A program made the position numbers and the translations under genes. Positions 17,279 through 25,722 of a DNA stretch of 64,000 nt are shown piece after piece; position 1 is the first letter of the stretch, and each line of letters opens with the position of its first letter. The notes below the pieces were generated by a model. That model did not search any database and was not told the origin of the DNA. It saw nothing but the letters and a program-made list of their open reading frames with translations. Source of the DNA: Fibrobacterota bacterium (GTDB lineage: Bacteria > Fibrobacterota > Fibrobacteria > UBA11236); NCBI GenBank assembly GCA_947466585.1, contig CANIEU010000001.1, positions 174,414 through 238,413 of the forward strand, written 5' to 3'.

Positions 17279-18651
17279 TGTTTCGATCCGAAGAAGGTGT
17301 AGTAGGGTTTGCCCTCGGCCATGCGCTGCACCAAGAGCGCCGCTTCGCGCAGATGATAGTCGCCCCACTGGCACGCTTCGCCGGAGGGGATTTTCTTGCC
17401 GTCGGGAATGTGATCCCAACCGTTGGGCTGATGATACACGGAGTGCAGCAACAGACCTTCATGCTTCTCATCGGTGCCGAGGTAGGGTTCCTCGAGCAAA
17501 CGATCGAGTACGGTGAGACCGGCTTGCAAGTATTCCGCAGCCTTGGGATCCTTGCCTTCGAGATATTTCCCGAGACGCACGAGACCCTGACAGGCGATCG
17601 CCGCAGCCGAGCTGTCCACCGGTTCGAAATCATTGAAGGGATCGGCGGGTTTGGATTGCGTGTCGCCGAGCTTGTGCAGCAAGGGCGCGCCATTATCCCA
17701 ATACGGAACGCCGTCGAGCGGAGTATCCTGAATCCAATAATCGCAGGTGGCCTTGGCCGCCTTGAGCATCGGCGCGGTCACGGCTTCACGGCCGCCGAAC
17801 GGCGCAAGTTCCGCATCGGACAAAGTCGCGATGAACTCGAGCTCTTCGGCGAAGCCGACCATCGCCCAAGCCTGACCCCGCGTCCACGTGGTGAACGGCG
17901 AGAAACCCTGTTGCGAGTTGGGGCAGCGGTAGCTGCCGTCGTTGGTGTTGAATACGCTCTCGTGAGCGGTGCGTCCGCGCACGTCGTATGTGTCGCGTCC
18001 TTCACCGTACCAGACCGCATACTTGGCCGTGGCATGGGCGTGTTCGATCAAGCGGCCGAGCAGCGAGATCTTCGCGTCCTTCTCGCCCATCAGTAGATGG
18101 CCGAACTTGTGCGAGAGCGCCAGCGCGCGCAGCGATCGAATGGTGTCGACGAACAGCGAGTGCGGTCCGTTGAAGGAGTAGATGTAGCCGCCGCCTTCGT
18201 TCACAGGGGTCCAGCGCGCGGCCTGAACCGCACCCGAAGCCTTGAGGGCCAGTTCGTAGAAATTCACCTCGTAGGCCGGCGCGTCGAAGCGCCCTTCCTT
18301 TGCCAAACGCCACAGGCTACCGTACGTGCTCACGTTGTTGAATCCGTGATCGTGCACGCCGATGTGGGTGAGGTGCGAGGCCATCACGTTGAGCGTGCGA
18401 TCGCGGCAGAGTTCGAGAAACTCCTTTTCGCCGGTGGCATCGAACTGCAGCGCGGAGGAACCGTACTGGAAGCCCTGCGTCCATTCTGTCCAACCGCGGG
18501 CGGTGTACTTGCCCTTTACGGTGAACACGGGCGCGCCGGACCCCGGCGGGCAGCTTTTTTCGAGGGAGCGGATCTTGACGGCCGACAGCGCCCACATGCG
18601 GGCAAGCTTGGCGGTGAGGTCGGAAGGCTTGAGGTCGAAGCGGACTTTCAT
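17275..18651 (-). CDS. Unsaturated glucuronyl hydrolase, GH88 family
   Basis: A 458-residue (alpha/alpha)6-barrel hydrolase. The two acidic residues of the family appear to be in GVHDHGF near 100 and SLFVDTIRS near 166, and TWTRGQAWAMVGFAEE near 255 is the conserved GH88 helix. The enzyme hydrates the 4,5-unsaturated uronic acid left by polysaccharide lyases, releasing a 4-deoxy-5-keto uronate. No signal peptide is visible, so it acts in the cytoplasm on imported oligosaccharides. It follows the regulator stop by 6 nt and overlaps the SDR start by 4 nt. The natural polymer (pectin, rhamnogalacturonan, ulvan, glycosaminoglycan) cannot be told from this. Confidence 0.88.
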   Translation of the reverse strand: MKVRFDLKPSDLTAKLARMWALSAVKIRSLEKSCPPGSGAPVFTVKGKYTARGWTEWTQGFQYGSSALQFDATGEKEFLELCRDRTLNVMASHLTHIGVHDHGFNNVSTYGSLWRLAKEGRFDAPAYEVNFYELALKASGAVQAARWTPVNEGGGYIYSFNGPHSLFVDTIRSLRALALSHKFGHLLMGEKDAKISLLGRLIEHAHATAKYAVWYGEGRDTYDVRGRTAHESVFNTNDGSYRCPNSQQGFSPFTTWTRGQAWAMVGFAEELEFIATLSDAELAPFGGREAVTAPMLKAAKATCDYWIQDTPLDGVPYWDNGAPLLHKLGDTQSKPADPFNDFEPVDSSAAAIACQGLVRLGKYLEGKDPKAAEYLQAGLTVLDRLLEEPYLGTDEKHEGLLLHSVYHQPNGWDHIPDGKKIPSGEACQWGDYHLREAALLVQRMAEGKPYYTFFGSKQ

Positions 18652-18657
18652 CGAGAA

Positions 18658-19188
18658 TTAAATCCTTTTTCCCTTGTGGAGATGAAGCAGAAGAATCTTG
18701 CAATCCTGCAAGGCGCGATACTCGTGTTCGAGCACGGCGTCGAACTGAATGGCCTCGCCTTCCTTGAGCGTGTACTTGTCGGCGCCCACCATCAGTTCGA
18801 TACTACCGGAAAGCACCCAACAGGTTTCGGTGTCGTTGTGGTGCACTTCGGGGCGATTCACCTTGGAACCGGCGGGCGCCACACCGATGAAGATCTGCAG
18901 ATCCATGAAATGCACGTTCTGGAAGTCAAAGCCGCCCGAGCTGTAATGCTGGGCATCGACCACGCGGGCGGTGCGGTTCTCGGCCAGCCCGAGCAGATCC
19001 GTCGCCGAAATACCGAACACCTTCGAAAGGCGCGCCAGCGTCTCCAGTTCGGGCATGGCCTGGTTCCGCTCGATGCGCGAAATCACGGCGGTCGAAATGC
19101 CCGAGTTCTGCGCCACGTCGGCGATGGTGTAACCCTGCGCCTTGCGCAGGCTTCTCAGGATCGTGAAGTTATAGTGTCCGGATGCCAT
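18658..19188 (-). CDS. XRE-family transcriptional regulator with C-terminal cupin
   Basis: A 176-residue protein with an N-terminal helix-turn-helix (about 8-62: LRKAQGYTIADVAQNSGIS, then RIERNQAMPELETL) and a C-terminal cupin barrel (about 100-172, with HHNDTETCWVLSG and a final HLHKG). Such regulators sense small molecules through the cupin. Position inside the uronate operon suggests that it controls the operon and possibly the divergent flavoenzyme gene. Two ATTCCGT half-sites lie directly upstream of its own start, and a CGGAA/TTCCG palindrome lies in the divergent promoter region at 22034-22046; both are candidate binding sites. Confidence 0.87.
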   Translation of the reverse strand: MASGHYNFTILRSLRKAQGYTIADVAQNSGISTAVISRIERNQAMPELETLARLSKVFGISATDLLGLAENRTARVVDAQHYSSGGFDFQNVHFMDLQIFIGVAPAGSKVNRPEVHHNDTETCWVLSGSIELMVGADKYTLKEGEAIQFDAVLEHEYRALQDCKILLLHLHKGKRI

Positions 19189-19208
19189 CGCGGCCCCCTT
19201 CTTGAATG

Positions 19209-19224
19209 ATTCCGTTATTCCGTA
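19209..19224. promoter_or_regulatory. Tandem ATTCCGT repeats upstream of the regulator gene
   Basis: ATTCCGTT (19209-19216) is followed immediately by ATTCCGTA (19217-19224) in the 48-nt gap between the MFS and regulator genes. The same ATTCCGTT occurs at the divergent promoter near 22041. A 7-mer recurs by chance in 64 kb, so this is a weak lead for an operator. Confidence 0.3.
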
Positions 19225-19236
19225 CCACGCCCCGTA

Positions 19237-20544
19237 CTATTCGGGGAGCGGCTTGCCCTGGGTCTCGGGGCTGAACCAGATGATGACCATACCTACGATG
19301 TAAACCAGGCTGATGACGGCGCACATTTTACCGAAATCGCCTTTGAAGTGCGCGACCAATCCGCCCGCACCCAAGGTTCCACCGGCGGCAAGGATGCGGC
19401 CGGCGTTGTAAGTGAAGCCCGCTCCCATGGCGCGCATGCGCGTCGGGAACAATTCGGGCAGGTACAGCGGGAGCCAGCCGTAGAAGCCGGCGGTGAGGCC
19501 GCCCACCAAGAAGGTCCAGGCGAGGAAGGTTCCGCCGAAACTGAGGTTGGAGCGGAACAGGAATTGGCAGGCCAAAAGCGACAACAAGGCCAGCGTGAAG
19601 TAGGTGATGCGGCGGTTCAGCTTTTCGGCGACCAGCGCTACCAGAATCGGGAACACGATGGCGCCGAGCGCCGAGGCGATCTGCGCGGCTTCGCGCGCGC
19701 CATGGGCCTTGTTGGTAAGCTTGTCGGCCCACGCCGGAATCCACTGCACCGAACCCCAGGTGCCGAGCAGCGCGACCGTGCCGAGCAGCGAGCCGATCAG
19801 AACGAGCCGGCCCAATCCGCCCTTGAACATATCGCCCACGCGGGGCGCCGCCTGCTTTTGCGACGACTTTTGCCACATCTCGGATTCGGGAACGAACACG
19901 CGGATGAAGAAGGTGAGCAGGGCCGGCAACGCTCCCAAAAGCATCAACAGGCGCCACGCGTGATTCGCCACCAGGGCGGCGGCGAGATGGTCGGGCAGCA
20001 CTGTGTGCAGAAAACCGGTGATGGAAGCGATGAAGCTGGTCAGCCCAAGCGAAAGCAGGGCGATCAACAGAAAGCCCACGTTCGCGGCGGCACCAATCAA
20101 GCCCGCCATCAGGGGACGCGACTTCATGGGGAAGATTTCCATCACGAGGGAAACGCCAAGTGCCCACTGCCCGCCCATGCCGAGCGCCGCGAGAAAGCGG
20201 AGCGCGGCGATTTGCCAAGGTGCGGTGGTGAAGGCGCACAGACCCGAGAAAATGGAGTAGGCCAGCACGCTCCACACCATGGCGCGCGTACGGCCGATGC
20301 GGTCACCGAGCCAACCCAGCAGCAGGCCGCCGAAGGCTGCGCCCACCAAAAAGGTGGCGATGATGATGGAGAACCAATAGCCGCTGGCCGCGTCGGAGCC
20401 CGTGAACTCCAGCATGGCCGGGCGACCGACCAAGGGGAAGAGTCCCATTTCAAGCCCGTCGAACATCCAGCCCAGAACGGCGGCCGACAGGGCAAGCCAT
20501 TTCGCGGCATTCAGGGTGCGTTGGGGAGCCGTGGCATTACTCAT
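19237..20544 (-). CDS. MFS transporter of the uronate operon
   Basis: A 435-residue major facilitator protein with about 12 membrane helices. The loop between helices 2 and 3 reads GWLGDRIGRTRAM, the MFS signature; helix 1 has GWMFDGLEMGLFPLVG, as in acid and sugar symporters of the sialate/aromatic-acid/hexuronate types, and PELFPTRMRAMG marks the second half. It should import uronate mono- or disaccharides for the GH88 enzyme and the KDG pathway. The substrate is inferred only from the operon. Confidence 0.88.
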   Translation of the reverse strand: MSNATAPQRTLNAAKWLALSAAVLGWMFDGLEMGLFPLVGRPAMLEFTGSDAASGYWFSIIIATFLVGAAFGGLLLGWLGDRIGRTRAMVWSVLAYSIFSGLCAFTTAPWQIAALRFLAALGMGGQWALGVSLVMEIFPMKSRPLMAGLIGAAANVGFLLIALLSLGLTSFIASITGFLHTVLPDHLAAALVANHAWRLLMLLGALPALLTFFIRVFVPESEMWQKSSQKQAAPRVGDMFKGGLGRLVLIGSLLGTVALLGTWGSVQWIPAWADKLTNKAHGAREAAQIASALGAIVFPILVALVAEKLNRRITYFTLALLSLLACQFLFRSNLSFGGTFLAWTFLVGGLTAGFYGWLPLYLPELFPTRMRAMGAGFTYNAGRILAAGGTLGAGGLVAHFKGDFGKMCAVISLVYIVGMVIIWFSPETQGKPLPE

Positions 20545-20574
20545 GAAAACCTCGTCATTAGAGTTGAACCGACA

Positions 20575-21981
20575 TCAATCCAGCGATTGCAGCACCGACC
20601 AGTCGGGCCGGTTGGCCGTTCCCAGTCCGTGGGCAGTATTCACATCATTCAGGCGGAAACCGCCGTCCGTCACGCGCACGCGCAGCGCACCCGCGGCATT
20701 CCGTTCGTACAGCGACGGGCTCTCTGCGAGCGCCGCATCGCATTCCACCGCCGACAAAAACCCGGAGGGAAGAATATAATGGTGTCCGTTGCGCTCCGCG
20801 TGGGTGAGCCCGAGCGCGGCGGAGAGGCACAAATCCTGCTGCAGGGGGTGCACCGGCACGGTGGTGAGGTCTTCGCACGAGAAGATCAGATCGGCGCGGC
20901 CCGCCTGCTTGGCTTGATGCAGGCGATACGCATGCGACACCGAGCGGAAAAGGCCTTTGCAGGTTTTAGAAGACACGCCACCATACCCGAGCGCGAGGCC
21001 GCGTTCGAGCGCGTCGGCCTCGCCGTCGCTTTCGTCGAGGATGACGGGGCGAAAGGCCGACACGCGCGCGAGCCCTGCGGCAGCGGAAGGTTCGAGCGAA
21101 GCGTCGCGCCGCACCGGCTGTTCGATCCACAGCGTGCGCGCGAGAAAGGCGGTCAAGGTCGGCTCGGCGCGCAGTCGATCCAGAAAATCGGCGAAGGCCG
21201 TCATGTCTTGGAACTGTTCGTTGCCGTCAAGCGTGACGGAATAATCGCCCGCACCTGCGAGAACGGCTGCGATGCGCAACAAGCGCGGAAGGGTTTCCTC
21301 CGCGTTCCCGTTCATCTTCACCTTGAAGAACTTCGGTTTGTACACGGCGACAACCTGCTCAAGCGTCTCGGGAAGCCCGTCGTTCAAGGGCTCCGTCACA
21401 TCGGCGGCGGTGAGCGCGTCGGCAAGGCCCACGGTGTGCCTCAGCGAAACGAAATCGAGCGAGGAGGACGGCAGTGCGGCCCGAACCTCGGGCGGAACCC
21501 CCAGAGTCCCGTCGCGTAGGGCCGATCCGAAGGACGTCGATCCGCTTCTGCAAATGCCATCCACGCAGGAAGCTTCCAACAGAGCGGGACCGAATCCTGC
21601 GGCAAGCGGGGCTTGCCCCTCGGCAACGAGGCTGTCGCGCACCGGCTCCGTGACGGCCTTGTGCAAACCCCACGCGGAACCAAAACCGGCGGCGACGTAG
21701 GCATCCGCGGCCGCGCGTACCGAGATCAACAGGTCGCGTTCGTTGTCTTGCGCGGTTTTGCCGTCGCGTTTGTCGAACCAAAGCGGCGGAATGCCCGAAG
21801 CGGAAACACCTTCGAAGGTCGAACCGTCGGCGGCCTCCCACTCGGCGCGCAGATAAATCAACGGCATTTCCGTCATGCTCGATTTTCCGAACCGGAACGG
21901 AAAACGGGTGTGTACGACACGACGGTAGAGTCGAATGCCGCGAAGCCGAACGATGGCTGGAGAAGCCATCATTTTAAGCAC
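20575..21981 (-). CDS. Enolase-superfamily protein (mandelate racemase/muconate lactonizing-like)
   Basis: A 468-residue protein with the enolase-superfamily catalytic pattern. The KxK-type motif FFKVKMNG is near 218, the metal ligands are in LDGNEQ near 250, WIEQP near 284 and ILDESDGE near 313, and a second lysine is in SSKTCKG near 338. The family includes sugar-acid dehydratases, OSBS and epimerases; the substrate is not evident. It is the first gene of the uronate operon, so a sugar-acid dehydratase or epimerase role is plausible. It is longer than the usual 370-400 residues, with a long lid insertion after residue 60. The start among ATG 21981 and the nearby ATGs is uncertain. Confidence 0.75.
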   Translation of the reverse strand: MLKMMASPAIVRLRGIRLYRRVVHTRFPFRFGKSSMTEMPLIYLRAEWEAADGSTFEGVSASGIPPLWFDKRDGKTAQDNERDLLISVRAAADAYVAAGFGSAWGLHKAVTEPVRDSLVAEGQAPLAAGFGPALLEASCVDGICRSGSTSFGSALRDGTLGVPPEVRAALPSSSLDFVSLRHTVGLADALTAADVTEPLNDGLPETLEQVVAVYKPKFFKVKMNGNAEETLPRLLRIAAVLAGAGDYSVTLDGNEQFQDMTAFADFLDRLRAEPTLTAFLARTLWIEQPVRRDASLEPSAAAGLARVSAFRPVILDESDGEADALERGLALGYGGVSSKTCKGLFRSVSHAYRLHQAKQAGRADLIFSCEDLTTVPVHPLQQDLCLSAALGLTHAERNGHHYILPSGFLSAVECDAALAESPSLYERNAAGALRVRVTDGGFRLNDVNTAHGLGTANRPDWSVLQSLD

Positions 21982-22033
21982 TTCTTTTTTGGCTTTTTTT
22001 GCTCATTTTATGCGGTTGAAGAAAAATCATGTG

Positions 22034-22059
22034 CGGAAATATTCCGTTCGCGATATAAT
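22034..22059 (+). promoter_or_regulatory. Promoter with overlapping palindrome between the uronate operon and the OYE gene
   Basis: A consensus -10 TATAAT is at 22054-22059, 36 nt before the ATG at 22095. A recognisable -35 is missing; in its place lies the palindrome CGGAA-ATA-TTCCG (22034-22046). An activator or repressor site at this place would suit control by the XRE-cupin protein of the divergent operon. Confidence 0.5.
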
Positions 22060-22094
22060 ATAGGCCTGAATCAAACTTGCGCAATAGGAAACTC

Positions 22095-23576
22095 ATGGAT
22101 ATCAAAAAAATCCCGCTCCTGAAAAACGCAGACGGTTTCCGGGCCAGAATCGCCGATTTGGGGCTGGAACTCCCGATTGAAGACAGCATCGAAAAAGCTC
22201 CGGAATCCCCGCTTTCCAAGCCGCTCGATATCGGTGGATTTAAGGTGGGCAATCGTTACGCCGTGCATCCTATGGAAGGCTGGGACACCACCCAAGACGG
22301 CAAGCCGACCCCCGACCTGATCCGCCGCTGGGAGCGTTTCGGCGAATCGGGAGCGAAGTTCATCTGGGGTTTCGAGGCCATGGCCGTGCGCCACGACGGT
22401 CGCGCCAACCCGAACCAGCTGGTGCTGAACGAAGAGAACGCTCCGCTCATCGGCGCCGCCGCAGACCGGGCGCTCGAAGCCCACGCAAAGCACTTCGGCA
22501 CCACCTCCGATCTGCTTTGGGGCTATCAACTCACCCACTCCGGCCGTTTCTCGCGTCCCAATCAGAAGACGGTGTTCGAACCCTCGCTCGCCTACCGCCA
22601 CCCCATCGTCGACCGCCGCTACAAGGTGGCCGACGATCAGGCCGTGATGACCGACGACGAAGTGAAGCGCTTGATCGAGGACTACGTCAACGCAGCGGTT
22701 TTGGCCGAGAAGTCCGGCGTGCCCTTCGTCGACGTGAAGCAGTGCCACGGTTACCTGGGACACGAGTTCCTTTCCGCCTTCACCCGCACGGGCGCCTACG
22801 GCGGCGAGACCCTCGAAGAGCGTTCGCGCTTTGCCCGCGAGATCATCGCCGGCATCCGCCAGGCCGCACCCAAACTCATCATCGGCGTACGCCTCTCGGG
22901 CTTCGACTGGGTGCCGTTCAAAAAAGGATCCGCCGACTCCCCCACCGGCGTCCCGGAAGATTTCAAGGATCTTCTGCCGTACCGTTACGGTTTCGGCGTG
23001 AACAAAAACAATCCGGTGGAATGGGATCTCACCGAGCCCGTTCAGTATCTGCGCATGCTCAAGGAGTGGGGCGTTGCCGTGGTGAACGCCTCGTGCGGCT
23101 CGCCCTACTACAACCCGCATATCCAGCGCCCCGCCAGCGCGCCTCCCTCCGACGGCTATCAGCCTCCCGAAGATCCGGTCGTGGGCGTGGCGCGCCAGGT
23201 CGCCATGGTGCGCGAGCTCAAGAAAGCCGTACCCGAAATGCCGCTGGTCAGCTCCGGCATCACCTACCTGCAGGAGTTCATTCCGCAGGTGGCGCAGGCG
23301 CTGGTGCGCAAGGGCTGGACCGATAGCATCGGCCTCGGCCGTATGATGCTCTCCTATCCGCGCATCGTAGCGGACTCTCTCGAGAACGGCTCGATCGAAA
23401 CCAAAAAGATCTGCCGCACCTTCTCGGATTGCACCACGGCGCCGCGCAACGGCATCAAGTCGGGTTGCTATCCGCTTGACGAGTACTACAAGGTGCTGCC
23501 GGAATTCCAACAGCTCAAAGAGATCAAGCTGGCGGAACGCGAGGCGGCCAAGGCTGCGAAAGCTGCCGTAATCTGA
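22095..23576 (+). CDS. NADH:flavin oxidoreductase, old-yellow-enzyme-like TIM barrel
   Basis: A 493-residue flavin-dependent TIM-barrel protein. It shows the OYE-type start (YAVHPMEGWDTTQDGKPT), the active-site region LTHSGRFS, CHGYLGHEFLSAFTRTGAYGG with EERSRFAREI, and the phosphate-binding C-terminal part IGLGRMML. A late cysteine cluster (CRTFSDC, then C 10 residues on) recalls the Fe-S site of 2,4-dienoyl-CoA reductases but is not a clear match. The ATG at 22095 has AGGAA 5 nt upstream; the TTG at 22077 would bypass that site. It is divergent from the uronate operon, so it may reduce an enone intermediate of that pathway. That role is inferred. Confidence 0.8.
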   Translation: MDIKKIPLLKNADGFRARIADLGLELPIEDSIEKAPESPLSKPLDIGGFKVGNRYAVHPMEGWDTTQDGKPTPDLIRRWERFGESGAKFIWGFEAMAVRHDGRANPNQLVLNEENAPLIGAAADRALEAHAKHFGTTSDLLWGYQLTHSGRFSRPNQKTVFEPSLAYRHPIVDRRYKVADDQAVMTDDEVKRLIEDYVNAAVLAEKSGVPFVDVKQCHGYLGHEFLSAFTRTGAYGGETLEERSRFAREIIAGIRQAAPKLIIGVRLSGFDWVPFKKGSADSPTGVPEDFKDLLPYRYGFGVNKNNPVEWDLTEPVQYLRMLKEWGVAVVNASCGSPYYNPHIQRPASAPPSDGYQPPEDPVVGVARQVAMVRELKKAVPEMPLVSSGITYLQEFIPQVAQALVRKGWTDSIGLGRMMLSYPRIVADSLENGSIETKKICRTFSDCTTAPRNGIKSGCYPLDEYYKVLPEFQQLKEIKLAEREAAKAAKAAVI

Positions 23577-23599
23577 GGGCGGCGAAAGCTGCCGTAATC
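23556..23599. repeat. 18-nt direct repeat across the stop of the OYE gene
   Basis: GCGAAAGCTGCCGTAATC occurs at 23556-23573 and again at 23582-23599, 26 nt apart, with the TGA stop (23574-23576) between. It looks like a recent tandem duplication of the gene's 3' end. Confidence 0.75.
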
Positions 23600-23623
23600 C
23601 GCTTCAGACTCCAAAACAAAAAA

Positions 23624-23650
23624 GGCTCCCCGAAACGGGGGCCTTTTTTT
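23624..23650. terminator. Bidirectional terminator between the OYE gene and the convergent propeller gene
   Basis: GGC-T-CCCCG pairs with CGGGGGCC across a short A loop (23624-23643), followed by seven T residues and preceded by an A-rich tract that serves as the T-run on the other strand. It separates two convergent genes. Confidence 0.9.
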
Positions 23651-23680
23651 ATGGCGTGCGCATCCTGAATATACTGGGTA

Positions 23681-25654
23681 TCACGGAATCAGTACGATCT
23701 TTCGCAATGTCAGGCCATCGCCCTTGGCCTCGATCACCACGAGCTTTCCGCGCAGAAGCGGCAAGGCGAAACGATACGCAATCGGGCCGCGGCCCGCGCC
23801 ATTACCGAATACGTTAGCGAGTTCCACGCCGCGCAGATCGGTGAGCCGCAAAGTAGAGATGCCCGCGAAGGGAACCGAAACCTGTAGTTGATTTCCGGTC
23901 ACCGACCATGTCATCCGCTTTGCCAACGCACGTCTTTGCACGTTGCGATCCAATGCGACCGCGCCCGTGTCCGAGAACGGCGTGCTGGGAGAAATCGCGT
24001 TGAGAGTATAGAAGGCGATCGTGTCACGCGGTGGTTCGTTGGTAGCCGAGCGGTAGCTTTTCTTGACGTTCAGTTCCACGATGCGGTGCGTACCGAAACC
24101 CGCCGTAGCACCGGTGGTGGTGCGCGCTACGAGCCCGGGCAGGGCGAGATACACGCGCCGGCGGTCCGGCGAAATCCGGATTTCAGTCGGGGTGAGTGTG
24201 GCGAGAGTTCCCGACATCTTGCCGCCACCATAGGCGGATGTCGGGTTATAGGCGTAGGTGCGGATGTTGTAGCTGGATGCGAGCATGGCGAGCGCTGTGT
24301 CTACGGGCTGCGTGAATTCGAATTCCATGCCTTGTGCGCGGGAGCGCACCGCCAGTATTTCGAAGACGGGCGTACCGTTGGGTGTGAGCTTTTGCAAGCC
24401 GTAGTACTGCCCGTTCCAGCTCCAATCTCCGGACGTTCCGATCATTCCGACATAAAGCTGCCCCTGAGCGTCTTCCAACAACCGGTAGGCACCACCTTCG
24501 ATGCCGCCCATCCACGCGAAGCCGGCGCCTTGGTATTCACCCCCCACCTTTTCCACGAAAAACCGTTGGATGCCGCCCCACGTCATGTCACCCATAATGA
24601 ACTGCCCGGCATATGTGCCCTTGGTCAAATAAAGCGGTTCACCGGGAGAGTTGGAGAAAACTCCTGTTGCGTTTTTGGATCCGCTACCGCCCGAGCCTTC
24701 CTCCGGCAGAAACACCGCGGCGGGAGTCTCGGGGAGTGCGCTCCACGCCGAATCCCCGGAAATGCCGGTGTGACGATATCCGTAGTGCGCACCTTCCTTG
24801 AGTTGAATGAGCTTGTTGGTGGGCACATAAATGCCTTGGGTTTCGTTCACCCAAATCGAACCTTCCGGCCCCCTGGCAAGGCCGGTGGAATGACGGAAAC
24901 CGGTCGCGACCGTTCGGAAGCTGCCCCGTTTATTCGTGATTCCATCGCCCGGGGTGACCGCGAGCGATGTCCCTCGATAGGGATTGATCTGAGTCAGACC
25001 GTTGTTCATCAAGGATGAGGGATTGATATGGAAAACGCCGTCGAGGTAAAGCAATCCGTACAGCCACTCGCTGCGGCCTTTAACAGGGCGCAACGAGTCG
25101 CCCGCTTCCGCTCCCGAGCTTTGAGGTGTGCCCGGCAGAATGAAAACCGTGTCTACACTGGTGACGGGACCACTATTGCCCGCACGGTTGAGCCGCAGAA
25201 TGCGGTTGCCGCCTGAGACGTAGATCACATCATTCACGACCGTAAGGCCCATGATATCCTCGAGCCCGGACGCGATGGTGTCAATACTTACACCTGAAGA
25301 ATCGGTAGCCACGTTCACGCCGCTCAGCACATACACCTTGCCGGTATACAGACGATTACCGAAGTTCGTCCCCGAGGCGCAACATTGATTCTCGGCCGCA
25401 CCTGTGTTACGCAAGCCGCCCCACGTGCCCACAACAAGGCGCCCGTCGGAGAGAAACGCCATACCACCCACGTCGGGCCGAAAGTTACCGGGCCGCAGGC
25501 TGGTGATCGTGTAGGCCGGGTGCGGGGTGGTGAGGTGCGTTGCGGCCATGGCTGCGTTCACGGCAAAAAAAACGAGCGCACCTGCGAGCCGGACGAGTCC
25601 AACACGTCGGACGAACCGAGTGGACCCGGAAACTTTCGGAGCTTGTGTCACCAT
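23681..25654 (-). CDS. Secreted beta-propeller protein, glucose/sorbosone dehydrogenase-like
   Basis: A 657-residue exported protein. A signal peptide with RFVRR and a hydrophobic stretch ends near AMAATH (residues 20-40). The body resembles six-bladed propellers of the glucose/sorbosone dehydrogenase group (GGMAFLSDGRLVVGTWGG, GLEDIMGLTVVNDVIYVSGG, EGSIWVNETQG). The last 60 residues form a small beta domain ending RKIVLIP, resembling cell-surface or sorting domains of FCB bacteria. I see no heme motif. ATG 25654 was preferred; GTG 25684 is in frame upstream. It is separated by a 9-nt repeat array from the OM protein gene upstream. The catalytic role is unproven. Confidence 0.65.
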   Translation of the reverse strand: MVTQAPKVSGSTRFVRRVGLVRLAGALVFFAVNAAMAATHLTTPHPAYTITSLRPGNFRPDVGGMAFLSDGRLVVGTWGGLRNTGAAENQCCASGTNFGNRLYTGKVYVLSGVNVATDSSGVSIDTIASGLEDIMGLTVVNDVIYVSGGNRILRLNRAGNSGPVTSVDTVFILPGTPQSSGAEAGDSLRPVKGRSEWLYGLLYLDGVFHINPSSLMNNGLTQINPYRGTSLAVTPGDGITNKRGSFRTVATGFRHSTGLARGPEGSIWVNETQGIYVPTNKLIQLKEGAHYGYRHTGISGDSAWSALPETPAAVFLPEEGSGGSGSKNATGVFSNSPGEPLYLTKGTYAGQFIMGDMTWGGIQRFFVEKVGGEYQGAGFAWMGGIEGGAYRLLEDAQGQLYVGMIGTSGDWSWNGQYYGLQKLTPNGTPVFEILAVRSRAQGMEFEFTQPVDTALAMLASSYNIRTYAYNPTSAYGGGKMSGTLATLTPTEIRISPDRRRVYLALPGLVARTTTGATAGFGTHRIVELNVKKSYRSATNEPPRDTIAFYTLNAISPSTPFSDTGAVALDRNVQRRALAKRMTWSVTGNQLQVSVPFAGISTLRLTDLRGVELANVFGNGAGRGPIAYRFALPLLRGKLVVIEAKGDGLTLRKIVLIP

Positions 25655-25686
25655 TTCAATATAAGGCGGCTGGCGCTTCCACACCG

Positions 25687-25722
25687 GGGGTTTAAGGGAC
25701 TTAAAAGGCTTAAGTGGCTTAA
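25687..25722. repeat. Four-copy 9-nt intergenic array
   Basis: Four contiguous 9-mers fill the 35-nt gap: GGGGTTTAA, GGGACTTAA, AAGGCTTAA and GTGGCTTAA. On the minus strand they read TTAAGCCAC and so on; the stop TAA of the 25719 gene lies inside the last unit. Copies share TTAA with a variable first half. There is no second arm. Confidence 0.7.

Noticed and set aside
19348-21519. 723-codon plus-strand open frame
   Set aside because: Antisense to the MFS and enolase-superfamily genes; low-complexity Gly/Arg/Gln composition from GC-rich shadow frames.
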